Origin: an uncultured Oscillospiraceae bacterium
Lineage (GTDB): Bacteria > Bacillota > Clostridia > Oscillospirales > Oscillospiraceae
Assembly (NCBI GenBank): GCA_934597255.1
Contig: CAKTQV010000001.1
Coordinates: 124,001 to 188,000 of the forward strand
Length of the DNA: 64,000 nt
Reading direction: 5' to 3'
Part shown: positions 24,193 to 32,930 of the stretch, one piece after another
Layout: the number at the start of each line of letters is the position of its first letter
Numbering within the stretch: position 1 is the first letter of the stretch
The notes under the pieces: model-generated
Database searches by the model: none
What the model saw: the letters and a program-made list of their open reading frames with translations, nothing else
Told to the model about the DNA's origin: nothing
Made by a program: the position numbers and the translations under genes

Positions 24193-25764
24193 ATGAGCAA
24201 AATCGGACTGAATCAGGCCCTCGTCGATCAGGCCCGTGCCTCCGCCGCCCACATTGCCGACGATACGCAGGTGTTTGTGGACAGCCACACCACGGTCACG
24301 GTCGAGCGCGCGGTCTGCCGCCTGCTCGGCATTGACGGCGTCAACGAGGTTGAGGTGCCGATGCCGAACATTGTCGTCGATCACCTGCTGGAGAAGGGGC
24401 TTCTCGGCAAGGGCGCGGCCTGGGCGCTGGGCAACGCCATGTGCGCGACGGGCCTCGGCATGCAGGAGATCGCCGAGGGCATTTCCCGCGGCGAGATCGA
24501 TCTTTCCACGCTTTCCGTCCACACGGACGCCGAGATACGCGCTGCCGTCGGTCCCGTTGCGCGCGCCATGTGCGACCGCATCAAGGGCAACCGCGCCACC
24601 CGCAGCGCCATGCTGGAATCCTACGGCGGGGACAAGGAGGGGCCGTATCTCTACCTCATCGTCGCCACCGGCAACATCTATGAGGACGTGACCCAGGCGC
24701 AGGCCGCCGCCCGTCAGGGCGCCGACGTCGTCGCCGTTATCCGCACGACGGGGCAGAGCCTGCTGGACTATGTGCCCTACGGCGCGACGACCGAGGGCTT
24801 CGGCGGCACCTACGCCACGCAGGAGAACTTCCGCATCATGCGCAAGGCGCTCGACGAGGTCGGCGAGGAACAGCACCGCTACATCCGTTTGTGCAACTAC
24901 TGCTCGGGTCTGTGTATGCCGGAGATCGCGGCCATGGGCGCGATGGAGCGGCTGGACATGATGCTCAACGACGCGCTTTACGGCATCCTGTTCCGCGACA
25001 TCAATATGCAGCGCACGCTGTGCGACCAGTTCTTCTCCCGCCTGATCAACTCCTATGCCGGCGTCATCATCAACACCGGCGAGGACAACTATCTCACCAC
25101 GGACGACGCCTATCTCTCCGCGCACACCGTTCTGGCCAGCCAGTTCATCAACGAGCAGTTTGCCTACCGCGCGCATCTGCCCGCCGAACAGATGGGCCTT
25201 GGCCACGCCTTTGAGATGGACCCGCAGCTCAAGGACGGCTTCCTTTACGAGCTGGCGCAGGCGCAGCAGGCGCGCGAAATATTCCCCAAGGCGCCGCTGA
25301 AATACATGCCGCCGACGAAATTCATGACCGGCGACATCTTCCGCGGGAACGTGCAGGACGCGCTTTTCAACATGGTCACGATCATGACCCATCAGAAGGT
25401 GCATCTTCTCGGCATGCTCACCGAGGCCATCCACACCCCCTTCATGTCCGACCGCGCGCTGTCCATCGAGAACGCGGAATATATCTTCCGCACGATGGCC
25501 GATCTCGGCGAGGAGATCGAGTTCAAGAAGGGCGGCATCATCCAGACGCGCGCCGCCGAGGTTCTGGAAAAGGCGGCGGAGCTTCTCAAGCAGATCGAAC
25601 AGACCGGCCTTTTCGCCACGCTGGAGCAGGGCATCTTTGCCGATATTAAGCGCCCGCGCGACGGCGGCAAGGGACTGGCCGGCGTCTGCGGCAAGCAGGA
25701 CGGCTATTATAACCCCTTCGTTGACATGATGGTCAGCGATCTGGAAGGAGGAAACATGGCATGA
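24193..25764 (+). CDS. kamD: Lysine 5,6-aminomutase alpha subunit
   Basis: With KamE this forms the adenosylcobalamin- and PLP-dependent enzyme that converts beta-lysine to 3,5-diaminohexanoate. The 523-residue length fits the alpha subunit. Typical stretches are RTTGQSLLDYVPYGATTEG and RTLCDQFFSRLINSYAGVI. The ATG at 24193 has AAGGAG about 10 bases upstream. The stop overlaps the kamE start by 4 bases, consistent with equal expression of the two subunits. Confidence 0.95.
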   Translation: MSKIGLNQALVDQARASAAHIADDTQVFVDSHTTVTVERAVCRLLGIDGVNEVEVPMPNIVVDHLLEKGLLGKGAAWALGNAMCATGLGMQEIAEGISRGEIDLSTLSVHTDAEIRAAVGPVARAMCDRIKGNRATRSAMLESYGGDKEGPYLYLIVATGNIYEDVTQAQAAARQGADVVAVIRTTGQSLLDYVPYGATTEGFGGTYATQENFRIMRKALDEVGEEQHRYIRLCNYCSGLCMPEIAAMGAMERLDMMLNDALYGILFRDINMQRTLCDQFFSRLINSYAGVIINTGEDNYLTTDDAYLSAHTVLASQFINEQFAYRAHLPAEQMGLGHAFEMDPQLKDGFLYELAQAQQAREIFPKAPLKYMPPTKFMTGDIFRGNVQDALFNMVTIMTHQKVHLLGMLTEAIHTPFMSDRALSIENAEYIFRTMADLGEEIEFKKGGIIQTRAAEVLEKAAELLKQIEQTGLFATLEQGIFADIKRPRDGGKGLAGVCGKQDGYYNPFVDMMVSDLEGGNMA

Positions 25765-26549
25765 GCGGCGGACTTTACAACCTCCATCGCGAGCACATCG
25801 ACACCACGCTTGACCTCAAGGCCATCAAGCCCTACGGCGATACCATGAACGACGGCAAGGTGCAGACCTCCTTCACGCTGCCTGTCCCTCAGGGCGACGA
25901 GGCGACGGAGGCGGCCAAGCAGCTCGCCCAGAAAATGGGCCTTCAGGACCCGAACGTGGCCCTGTCCAAGGCGCTCGACGAGAACTTTACCTTCTTCGTC
26001 GTGTACGGAAGCTGCGTGCACACGATCAATTACGAGGATATCCATGTCGACAAGGTCGAGGAGCCGACCATGGATATGCACGAGATCGACGAGTATATCA
26101 AGGAGCATTTCGGCCGCAAGATCGTCATCGTCGGCGCCTCCACCGGCACCGACGCCCACACCGTCGGCATCGACGCGATCATGAACCGCAAGGGCTTCGC
26201 CGGCCACTACGGGCTGGAGCGCTATGAGATGATCGAGGCGCTGAATATGGGTGCGCAGGTCACGAACGAGGATTTCGTGAAAAAGGCCGTGGAGATGAAC
26301 GCGGACGCTCTGCTCGTCAGCCAGACCGTCACGCAGAAGGATATCCACATCCAGAACCTCACGGAGCTGATCGAGCTTCTCGAGGCCGAGGGGCTGCGCG
26401 ACCGCTTCATCGTCTGCTGCGGCGGCCCGCGCATCACCTATGAGCTGGCCAAGGAACTGGGCTACGACGCCGGCTTTGGCGCCGGCAAATTTGCCGAGGA
26501 CAACGCGACCTTCATCGTCACCGAGATGGTCAAGCGCGGCATGAAATAA
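25761..26549 (+). CDS. kamE: Lysine 5,6-aminomutase beta subunit, cobalamin-binding
   Basis: The 262-residue subunit carries the cobalamin-binding Rossmann domain. The base-off motif DxHxxG is DAHTVG with His133, and Lys144 is in the position that binds PLP in characterised KamE. The C-terminus has the other cobalamin contacts (LLVSQTVTQKD, FIVCCGGPR). It is the last gene of the operon, before a strong terminator. Confidence 0.96.
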   Translation: MSGGLYNLHREHIDTTLDLKAIKPYGDTMNDGKVQTSFTLPVPQGDEATEAAKQLAQKMGLQDPNVALSKALDENFTFFVVYGSCVHTINYEDIHVDKVEEPTMDMHEIDEYIKEHFGRKIVIVGASTGTDAHTVGIDAIMNRKGFAGHYGLERYEMIEALNMGAQVTNEDFVKKAVEMNADALLVSQTVTQKDIHIQNLTELIELLEAEGLRDRFIVCCGGPRITYELAKELGYDAGFGAGKFAEDNATFIVTEMVKRGMK

Positions 26550-26570
26550 AAAGATCACACCATACGAAAA

Positions 26571-26607
26571 AGCCATCCGGGAGCGTATGCCCCGGATGGC
26601 TTTGTTT
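26571..26607 (+). terminator. Terminator of the lysine operon
   Basis: The 11-bp stem AGCCATCCGGG/CCCGGATGGCT (26571-26581 with 26591-26601) is followed by TTTGTTT, 21 bases past the kamE stop. Confidence 0.9.
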
Positions 26608-26670
26608 ATATGCATTTTTCTTTTCACGGACGCGGGGAATTTACGGGGTCAAGGTGCATTTTCGGGTATA

Positions 26671-27651
26671 CTAGAGATCGAATGCGCGGACAACGGCGTT
26701 CGCGCTGCGGGCCGCTGCGGCAGCACTGTAGGCTGTCCACGCGGTATTGGCGGTAATGGCGGCGTTGCTTCGGGCGATGTGGACGGCGGTGTTGGCAATA
26801 TCGGCCGCGATGCGGTTTCCCTCCTGCAGCTCCTGATAGAGAAGGTACTGGTTCTGCTGGATTTTCCCCAACTGCCCCGAAATGCTGCCGATCTGTCTGC
26901 TTATCTGACCGAGAACGGACTTAATGCTGCTGAGGGTGCCGAGAATGAGGTCCATGTGCAGTTCATCCTCGTATTTATTGTAGGCGCCGTCCGCACCGTC
27001 GAGCGCTTCGCAGCGGCCGGACTCCATATATTCGCAGAACATGGTAACGGGGACGATGGTGCGGTATTTCGGATAAATAATATTGCGTCCGTAAAGCTGC
27101 TGGAGGGCGTCCATCGTTTTTGCTTTCTGGCTTCGGACGGCTGCAAGCTGCTGAGCCAGTCTGGTGTTGAAGCGCTCGCAATACGCCTTGTCCTGTGCGT
27201 AGCGGTCGGATTCTTCCGCCGCATCCTGTTCATACTGTGCCAGTGCAGCGTCGTATTCTGCCACCCGCTCACGAGTAAGACGTTTTTTGGTGAGAGCCCC
27301 GGCCAGTTTCGTAAATATAAAAAAGAGAAACAGACAGCAGGGGATGCCCAGCAGCAGAGTCCACCAATGAACCAGTGGAACGAGCAGGCCAAGGCTCAGA
27401 GTTATTGACCAAAGTAAGAAACCGCCCGCGTTGGACTCGGTAGCACTGCCGATATCCGCATCGCTCACTTCGCGGAAAACCGGTTCGCTGAATTCGTGGT
27501 ATTCCGGTATCTGCTTTTGTGCTTTCAGAGCGGTTTCTGTTTCGTTCAGCGTGTACAGATCCTGTTCCAGTGCGGCGACATCCTTCAGGTAGGCGGTCAA
27601 TTCAGTCTTTGTCATAAAAGAATCAGGCCCAAATCCTTGAATTCGTTCCAT
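26671..27651 (-). CDS. Hypothetical membrane protein with coiled coil, AT-richer than neighbours
   Basis: I do not recognise a function. The 326-residue protein has two adjacent membrane helices (about 76-118), a charged helical region (about 125-170), a conserved-looking block YGRNIIYPKYR...EYMESGRCEALDG...GAYNKYE, then a long helical region with regular hydrophobic spacing (about 235-290) and an Ala-rich tail. Similar blocks occur in uncharacterised Clostridia proteins as I recall them. GGGGTG lies about 6 bases before the ATG at 27651. Base and codon use are visibly AT-richer than in flanking genes, which suggests transfer. It is monocistronic. Confidence 0.7.
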   Translation of the reverse strand: MERIQGFGPDSFMTKTELTAYLKDVAALEQDLYTLNETETALKAQKQIPEYHEFSEPVFREVSDADIGSATESNAGGFLLWSITLSLGLLVPLVHWWTLLLGIPCCLFLFFIFTKLAGALTKKRLTRERVAEYDAALAQYEQDAAEESDRYAQDKAYCERFNTRLAQQLAAVRSQKAKTMDALQQLYGRNIIYPKYRTIVPVTMFCEYMESGRCEALDGADGAYNKYEDELHMDLILGTLSSIKSVLGQISRQIGSISGQLGKIQQNQYLLYQELQEGNRIAADIANTAVHIARSNAAITANTAWTAYSAAAAARSANAVVRAFDL

Positions 27652-27783
27652 TTTTTCACCCCATTCTGATTCTAAATAAAATTTGTCGAAAAGTCAATTT
27701 TAATCGGCGGCCGGCTCTTTTACTTTTGCGGGGGCTGTGGTAAAATAATCTGGATTTTCAAAGGGAAAAGAGGCTGAAGATAT

Positions 27784-29160
27784 ATGAGAAGGCTTCGATA
27801 CGCTGCCGCGTTCATCGTGGCGAAGCTGGCGATCCTGGCGCTGCGGGTGACCGGGCACAAGGGGACGCAGCTTCCCGGGCGGCTGGCGCTGAAGATATGC
27901 CCGGACTTTCTGGCGCAGGTGAACAAGCCGCGGCAGATCATCGCCGTGACCGGCACCAACGGGAAAACGACGCTGACGAATCTGCTGTGCGACCTGCTGG
28001 AGAAGGCGGGGAAAACGGTCTGCTCCAACCGCTACGGCTCCAATCTGGCCGCGGGGCTCGCCACGGCGCTGGCCGCCGGCTGCGGGCCGTTCGGGCGCGC
28101 CCGCGCCGACGCTGCCGTGCTGGAGATCGACGAGCGCTCCGCGCCGCGCGTGTTCCCCAGCATCCGGCCGCAGCTTCTGGTCGTGACGAATCTGTTCCGC
28201 GATTCGATCATGCGCAACGCGCATCCCGCCTACATTGCGGACATACTCAGCCGGAACATTCCGGCGGAGACGAAGCTGGTCGTCAACGCGGACGATCTGA
28301 TCTCCTGCCGCATCGCGCCGGTGTGCGCGCGCGTGTATTTCGGCATCGGCCCCATGGAGGGCGACGTCACCGAGTGCGTCAATCTCATCGACGATGTGCG
28401 CATCTGCCCGGTGTGCCACGCGCCGCTGCGCTATGAATACCGCCGCTATCATCACATCGGCAGGGCCGTGTGCGACGCGTGCGGCTTCGCCTCGCCGGCC
28501 AGCGATTACGCCGGCGGGGACGTGGACTTCGCGCGCATGACCATGCGCGTCACGGATGCCGGCGGCAGTGCGGAATACGCGCTTTTGAGCGACAGCGTAT
28601 TCGACGCCTACAATCTGCTGGCGGCGGCCGCCGTCATGCGGGAGCTGGGCTATTCCCACGAGCAGATCGTGCCGCTCATGGCCCGCTGCGCCATCGTGTC
28701 GAGCCGGCACGAGGAAAAGAAGGTCGGCGACGTTACGCTCGTGATGCAGATGGCGAAGGAGAAAAACGCGCTGGCCTGCTCGCGCGCGTTCGACTATGTG
28801 TCCGGCCGCGCGGGGGAAAAGGAGCTGGTGCTGATGATGAACTGCCTCGGCGACGTCAAGCACTGGTCGGAGAACGTTTCGTGGCTGTACGACTGCGATT
28901 TTGAATTTCTGACGCGGCCGGGCATCCGCTGCATCGTGGCGACGGGCGCGCGCGCGCTCGATTACCGGCTGCGGCTGCTGCTGGCGGGCGTGCCGGAGGA
29001 GAAGATCATCTGCGTGGAGGACGAGATGCAGGCGGTGGAGCGTCTGCCGTTCGTCAAGGGCGACCAGGTCTATCTGTTTTACGGAACGGATTCGCTCGTG
29101 TTCGCGCAGAAGGTGCGCGCGCACATTGAGCAGCTTGCAAAGGAGGCGGCGGAAAAATGA
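27784..29160 (+). CDS. murT: MurT-like lipid II isoglutaminyl synthase subunit
   Basis: MurT with GatD amidates the D-glutamate of lipid II. The 458-residue protein has a Mur ligase core: ATP loop VTGTNGKTTLTN (about 56-67), SNRYGSNLAAG, and the MurT-specific four-Cys ribbon ICPVCHAPL...CDACG (about 205-230). The C-terminal DUF1727 region includes CLGDVKHW and VSWLYDCDFE. TAAAAT lies 38 bases upstream as a possible -10. Its stop overlaps the gatD start. The partner GatD here lacks its nucleophile, so the ammonia source is in question. Confidence 0.92.
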   Translation: MRRLRYAAAFIVAKLAILALRVTGHKGTQLPGRLALKICPDFLAQVNKPRQIIAVTGTNGKTTLTNLLCDLLEKAGKTVCSNRYGSNLAAGLATALAAGCGPFGRARADAAVLEIDERSAPRVFPSIRPQLLVVTNLFRDSIMRNAHPAYIADILSRNIPAETKLVVNADDLISCRIAPVCARVYFGIGPMEGDVTECVNLIDDVRICPVCHAPLRYEYRRYHHIGRAVCDACGFASPASDYAGGDVDFARMTMRVTDAGGSAEYALLSDSVFDAYNLLAAAAVMRELGYSHEQIVPLMARCAIVSSRHEEKKVGDVTLVMQMAKEKNALACSRAFDYVSGRAGEKELVLMMNCLGDVKHWSENVSWLYDCDFEFLTRPGIRCIVATGARALDYRLRLLLAGVPEEKIICVEDEMQAVERLPFVKGDQVYLFYGTDSLVFAQKVRAHIEQLAKEAAEK

Positions 29161-29867
29161 AGGTGGAGGTCCTGTTCCCGGAGGTGGCGAACCTTTACGG
29201 CGATCTGATGAACGTGGAATACCTGCGCCGAAGCTGCGGCGAGATCGAGATCGTGAATACCTCGCTGCGGGATGAGCCGCTGTTCATGCGCGAGCGTCCG
29301 GCGCTCATATACATGGGCTCGGTCACGGAAGAGGGGATGGAGCTGGCGGCCGAGGCGCTCCGGCCCTGCCGCGAGCGGCTGCGCGAGCTGATCGACGATG
29401 GGCAGCTGTTTCTCATCACGGGCAACGCGCTGGAGCTGTTCGGCGAGGGCATCACGGCTGACAACGGCTGGTCGCTGGAGTGCCTGGGGCTGTTCCCCAC
29501 CCGCGCGCGCTATACCATGATGTCGCGCTACAACGCGCTGTATCTCGGAAAATACGGCGACATGGACATCGTGGGCTTCAAGAGCCTGTTCGGCCACAGC
29601 TACGGCGAGGTCGAGCCGCTGTTTGAAACCGTGCGCGGCGACGGGCTGAACGAGACGGAAAAGGGCGAGGGCATTTGCCGCAGCGGCTTCATGGCGACGT
29701 ATCTCACGGGGCCGCTGCTGGTGCTCAATCCGCCGTTTGCGCGCGGGCTTCTGCGGCGCATGGGCGTGGAGGAGCCGCATCTCGCGTTTGAGGAGCAGGC
29801 CATGGAGCTGTATCGCCAGCGGGTCGCGCAGTATTCCGACCCGAACACCGGTATCGTGTATCATTGA
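29157..29867 (+). CDS. GatD-like class I glutamine amidotransferase lacking catalytic Cys and His
   Basis: GatD normally supplies ammonia from glutamine to MurT. This 236-residue protein has the GatD layout: LFPEVANLYGDLMNVEYLRR at the N-terminus, IYMGSVTEEGMEL, and a C-terminal YLxGPLLxxNP block. The nucleophile motif, ICGGYQLLG in active enzymes, reads ITGNALELFG, with Thr88 where Cys94 (S. aureus) should be. The catalytic His in YLHGPLL is Thr184 (YLTGPLL). Both codons are ACG and clearly readable. It overlaps murT by 4 bases. It may channel free ammonia, have a structural role, or serve a different reaction. Confidence 0.85.
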   Translation: MKVEVLFPEVANLYGDLMNVEYLRRSCGEIEIVNTSLRDEPLFMRERPALIYMGSVTEEGMELAAEALRPCRERLRELIDDGQLFLITGNALELFGEGITADNGWSLECLGLFPTRARYTMMSRYNALYLGKYGDMDIVGFKSLFGHSYGEVEPLFETVRGDGLNETEKGEGICRSGFMATYLTGPLLVLNPPFARGLLRRMGVEEPHLAFEEQAMELYRQRVAQYSDPNTGIVYH

Positions 29868-29873
29868 AAATTG

Positions 29874-29904
29874 GGGGACGCGCCGAAAAAGCGCGCCCCT
29901 TTTT
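29874..29904 (+). terminator. Terminator after murT-gatD
   Basis: A GC-rich stem (GGGG-CGCGC paired with GCGCG-CCCC, one bulge) is followed by TTTTT directly after the gatD stop. Confidence 0.85.
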
Positions 29905-30015
29905 GTCAATATTTTGCGGAGGAAATCGACAAAAAAGGTTTGTCAAGCCCCGGCGCTTATGGTAAGATTTTTATGGGAAGAAAACCGGCCGCGGCCGGGA
30001 AAACGGGGGACGCGC

Positions 30016-30387
30016 ATGGGAAAATTCATCATCCGCACAGCGGACGACGGCTTCGCCTTCAGTCTGATCGCGGCCAACGGCGAGCCGGTCGCCGTCAGCG
30101 ACGCCTATGCCAGCCGCAGCGCCTGTCTCAAGGGGATCGAGAGCGTGCGGCGCAACGCCGCCGCGCGGATCGAGGACCAGACCGAGCGGGGCTTTGCGGA
30201 GCTTCCGAACCCGAAATACGAGCTGTACAAGGATCGAAAACGCCAGTACCGCTACCGGCTGCGCGCCCGCAACGGGAAGATCATCGCCGTCGGCGGCGGC
30301 CACGCGGACAAGGAGCTGTGCGTCAAGGGGATCGAAAGCGTGCGGCGCAACGCGCCGAAGGCGAAGATCGTGGAAAAAAGCGTCTGA
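30016..30387 (+). CDS. YegP-like protein with two DUF1508 repeats
   Basis: The 123-residue protein contains two tandem DUF1508 units, each with a strand pair and the signature CLKGIESVRRNA (about 40-51) or CVKGIESVRRNAP (about 101-113). The family (UPF0339) is small, soluble and of unknown function. GGGGA sits upstream of the ATG at 30016. The gene is single, flanked by terminators on both sides. Confidence 0.85.
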   Translation: MGKFIIRTADDGFAFSLIAANGEPVAVSDAYASRSACLKGIESVRRNAAARIEDQTERGFAELPNPKYELYKDRKRQYRYRLRARNGKIIAVGGGHADKELCVKGIESVRRNAPKAKIVEKSV

Positions 30388-30430
30388 AAACCGGCGCCGT
30401 CCGCTTCGTTCGGGAGCTTCGGAAAAAGAA

Positions 30431-30464
30431 AAACAGGCATGACGGCCGTCATGCCTGTTTTTTA
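30431..30464. terminator. Bidirectional terminator, perfect 30-bp palindrome
   Basis: Bases 30431-30460 are a perfect palindrome (arms of 15: AAACAGGCATGACGG and its complement), followed by TTTTAT on the plus strand and by TTTTTCTTTTTCC on the minus strand. It separates the YegP-like gene from the convergent MATE gene. Confidence 0.9.
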
Positions 30465-30487
30465 TCTGTATCCTGCCGGACGGCCGG

Positions 30488-31876
30488 TCAGGCAGTCCGG
30501 GCCGGTTCGCTTTCGCCGCGGATCTGCTGGATCCATTTTCCGCTGCAATAGCGCAGGAAGCACACAATGCCCTTGAGCGGGAATTCCATGCGCAGAAGGA
30601 AATAGACCCAGAACGGGCTGAGATGCCACACGAAGCCGGCCAGTGCCCCGAGCGGGAGCGACAGAAACCAGACGCAGCTGGAATCGGCCAGAAGCAGAAA
30701 GCGCGTATCGCCGCCGCCGCGCAGGATGCCCTTGGAGATGACGTAGGCCACGGTTTGCAGCGGCAGCATGAGATAGGTGCACAGCATCATGTCGTGCGCA
30801 ATGGCGCGCGTTTCCGGCTGAATGCTGTAAAGGCTCATATACGGCCCCTCCAGAAGCGCCAGCGGCGGGATGATGACAAGGCCGAACAGGAACGAGAGGA
30901 GGATGTAGGCGTTGCCCTCGCGCCGCGCGCGGTCGATCGCGCCCTCGCCGATGCTGTTGCCGACGACGATGGCGGAGGCGCCGGCCATGCCGACGTTGAG
31001 CACGGTCGTGAGCTGAACGAGCGAGGCGGTGATGGAGTTCGCGGCGGAGATCTCCGGCGAGATGTGGCCGTAAATGACGGCCGTGAGCGACAGACTCAGA
31101 CCGAGCAGCGTGTCGCTGACCAGCACGGGAACGCTGTATTTGACGTATGTGCGGCGCAGAGAGGCGCCGGAGAGAAACAGATGCCGGAGCCGGAAGGAGA
31201 ATTTCTCCTCGCGCAGGACAAAAAAGCCGAACACGAACAGAAATTCAAAGGCGCGGGCGATGACGGTGCCGAGCGCGGCGCCCGTAAGACCAAGCGCCGG
31301 CGCGCCGAATTTGCCGAAGATGAACACCCAGTTGAAAAACACGTTCAGGAAAAAGGCGGCGGCCGAGCCGATGAGGGGGATGTTCACCCGGCCGACGCTG
31401 CGCATCAGATACGTCGCCGTGGAGGACAGTCCCGCGAGCAGGAAGGTCGTTCCGACAAGGCGCATATAGGGCGCGCCGGCGGCGATGACGGCGGCGTCGG
31501 AGCTGTAGAAGCGGAGAATGAGCTGCGGCCAGAGAACGGACGCGAGCGTGAACAGCGCGCACAGCGCCGCTGTGACGCGTAGGGCGATGGCCGCCGTGAC
31601 GCGCATGGGAGAAAGCTCCCGCCGGCCCCAGAACTGGCTGGACATGACCACGGCCCCGGAGCCGAGACCCATGCAGATGAACTGGAAGAAGGAGTAGAAC
31701 TGGTTGCCGAAGGCCACGGCGGCGATGGACACCTCGCCGAAGCCGCCGATCATAAGATTGTCCATGAAGTTGATGCCGATGGTGATGAGCTGCTGCAGGA
31801 TCACGGGCAGCATCAGCGTCAGCGTTTTCCGGTAAAATTCCCGGCTGCGAAGCTCAAAACGGTCGAGAAAGCGCAT
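30488..31876 (-). CDS. MATE family multidrug/cation efflux transporter
   Basis: The 462-residue protein has 12 predicted membrane helices and MATE features: LTLMLPVILQQLITIGINFMDN split at the N-terminus, FGNQFYSFFQFICMG, and in the second half VVGNSIGEG. Family members export drugs or metabolites using Na+ or H+ gradients; the substrate is unknown. GAGGAT lies before the ATG. It follows hslO by 43 bases and is probably co-transcribed with it. Confidence 0.9.
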   Translation of the reverse strand: MRFLDRFELRSREFYRKTLTLMLPVILQQLITIGINFMDNLMIGGFGEVSIAAVAFGNQFYSFFQFICMGLGSGAVVMSSQFWGRRELSPMRVTAAIALRVTAALCALFTLASVLWPQLILRFYSSDAAVIAAGAPYMRLVGTTFLLAGLSSTATYLMRSVGRVNIPLIGSAAAFFLNVFFNWVFIFGKFGAPALGLTGAALGTVIARAFEFLFVFGFFVLREEKFSFRLRHLFLSGASLRRTYVKYSVPVLVSDTLLGLSLSLTAVIYGHISPEISAANSITASLVQLTTVLNVGMAGASAIVVGNSIGEGAIDRARREGNAYILLSFLFGLVIIPPLALLEGPYMSLYSIQPETRAIAHDMMLCTYLMLPLQTVAYVISKGILRGGGDTRFLLLADSSCVWFLSLPLGALAGFVWHLSPFWVYFLLRMEFPLKGIVCFLRYCSGKWIQQIRGESEPARTA

Positions 31877-31919
31877 GTTTTATCCTCGGATCAGAACAGA
31901 AGTACGAACCGCGCGGCGG

Positions 31920-32804
31920 TCACGGGGTCTCCGCGGGCGCGGATTTCAGCGCGGCGAGCTGCTGCGGCGTGAAGCGGTAGCGCGTGCCGCAGAAGTCGCA
32001 GCCGACCTCCACGTCCTGCCCGTCGGCGGCGATCTCCTCGATCTCGGCCGCGGACAGACAGCGCAGCGCCTCCGCCACGCGCTCGCGGCTGCAGCCGCAG
32101 CGGTATTCCACGGGGCAGGTCTCCATCAGCGTGTAGTCCATGCCGCGCAGCACCTGGCCGAACAGCGCCTCGGCGCCGTCCTCGTCCAGAATGGTCGTCA
32201 GCTGATCCATGAGGAAGATGTTTTCCTCCAGCCGGTCGATGAGCGTCTCGTCCGCGCCGGGCATGAGCTGAACGATGAAGCCGCCGGCGGCGCGGATGCT
32301 GCGGTCGCGGTCGATCAGAACGCCCAGCGCACAGGCCGACGGGACCTGCTCGCTTTCCAGAAGATAGGCCGTCAGATCCTCGGCGATCTCGCCGCTGACG
32401 AGCGCCGTGGAGCCGACGTAGGGCTCCTTCAGCCCGATGTCGCGGCTGACAGTCATCATGCCGTCGCGGCCGACGGCGCCGCCGACGTCAAGCTTTCCGT
32501 CCGCGCGGAGAGGAAGCTCCACGCCGGGGTTTTCGATCAGCCCGCGCACGTTGCCCTCGTGGTCGGACACGGCGATGATCGAGCCGGCCGGGCCGCCGCC
32601 GCGGACGCGGATGGTAAGCGTGGCGCGCTCCTCCTTGAGCATGTTGCCGAGCAGGGAAGCCGCGCACAGCGTCCGGCCGAGAGCGGCCGCCGCCGTGGGC
32701 GAGCAGTTGTGTATTTCTCTGGCGCGCTGAACGAGCGCGCGGCCGTCGATCACGGCCATTTTGACAAAGCCGTCGGCGGCGACGGCGCGCAGGATCCGAT
32801 CCAT
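31920..32804 (-). CDS. hslO: Hsp33 redox-regulated chaperone
   Basis: Hsp33 is a cytoplasmic holdase activated by disulfide formation. The 294-residue length and the four C-terminal zinc cysteines (CGCS, then CDFC) are typical, and the block PYVGSTALVSGEIAEDLTAYL (positions about 128-148) is family-specific. GAGGTG lies 6 bases before the ATG. A terminator-like hairpin ends 12 bases upstream of the start, suggesting control by read-through. Confidence 0.95.
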   Translation of the reverse strand: MDRILRAVAADGFVKMAVIDGRALVQRAREIHNCSPTAAAALGRTLCAASLLGNMLKEERATLTIRVRGGGPAGSIIAVSDHEGNVRGLIENPGVELPLRADGKLDVGGAVGRDGMMTVSRDIGLKEPYVGSTALVSGEIAEDLTAYLLESEQVPSACALGVLIDRDRSIRAAGGFIVQLMPGADETLIDRLEENIFLMDQLTTILDEDGAEALFGQVLRGMDYTLMETCPVEYRCGCSRERVAEALRCLSAAEIEEIAADGQDVEVGCDFCGTRYRFTPQQLAALKSAPAETP

Positions 32805-32816
32805 ATATTACACCTC

Positions 32817-32840
32817 AAAAAGCGGCCGCCTTGGGCGGCC
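32817..32840 (-). terminator. Terminator-like hairpin in the hslO leader
   Basis: On the minus strand GGCCGCC (32840-32834), loop CAA and GGCGGCC (32830-32824) are followed by GC and TTTTT, immediately before the GAGGTG ribosome binding site of hslO. It could be a leftover terminator or an attenuator. Confidence 0.6.
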
Positions 32841-32874
32841 TGTATCTGTCCGCGGCCCCGGCATGGGGGCGCAA

Positions 32875-32916
32875 AAAAGCGGGAGTCCGGCCCTCCGTCG
32901 GAGGAGCAGACTCCCG
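32875..32916 (-). terminator. Terminator of the HU gene
   Basis: CGGGAGTC (32880-32887) pairs with GACTCCCG (32909-32916), with an inner CTCCG/CGGAG stem; TTTTTT follows on the minus strand. Confidence 0.85.
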
Positions 32917-32930
32917 TTTTCGGTCCGGCG

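Noticed and set aside
22819..25434. 871-residue minus-strand ORF opposite kamA and kamD
   Set aside because: Opposite two enzymes with every catalytic residue in place; no support for the antisense frame.
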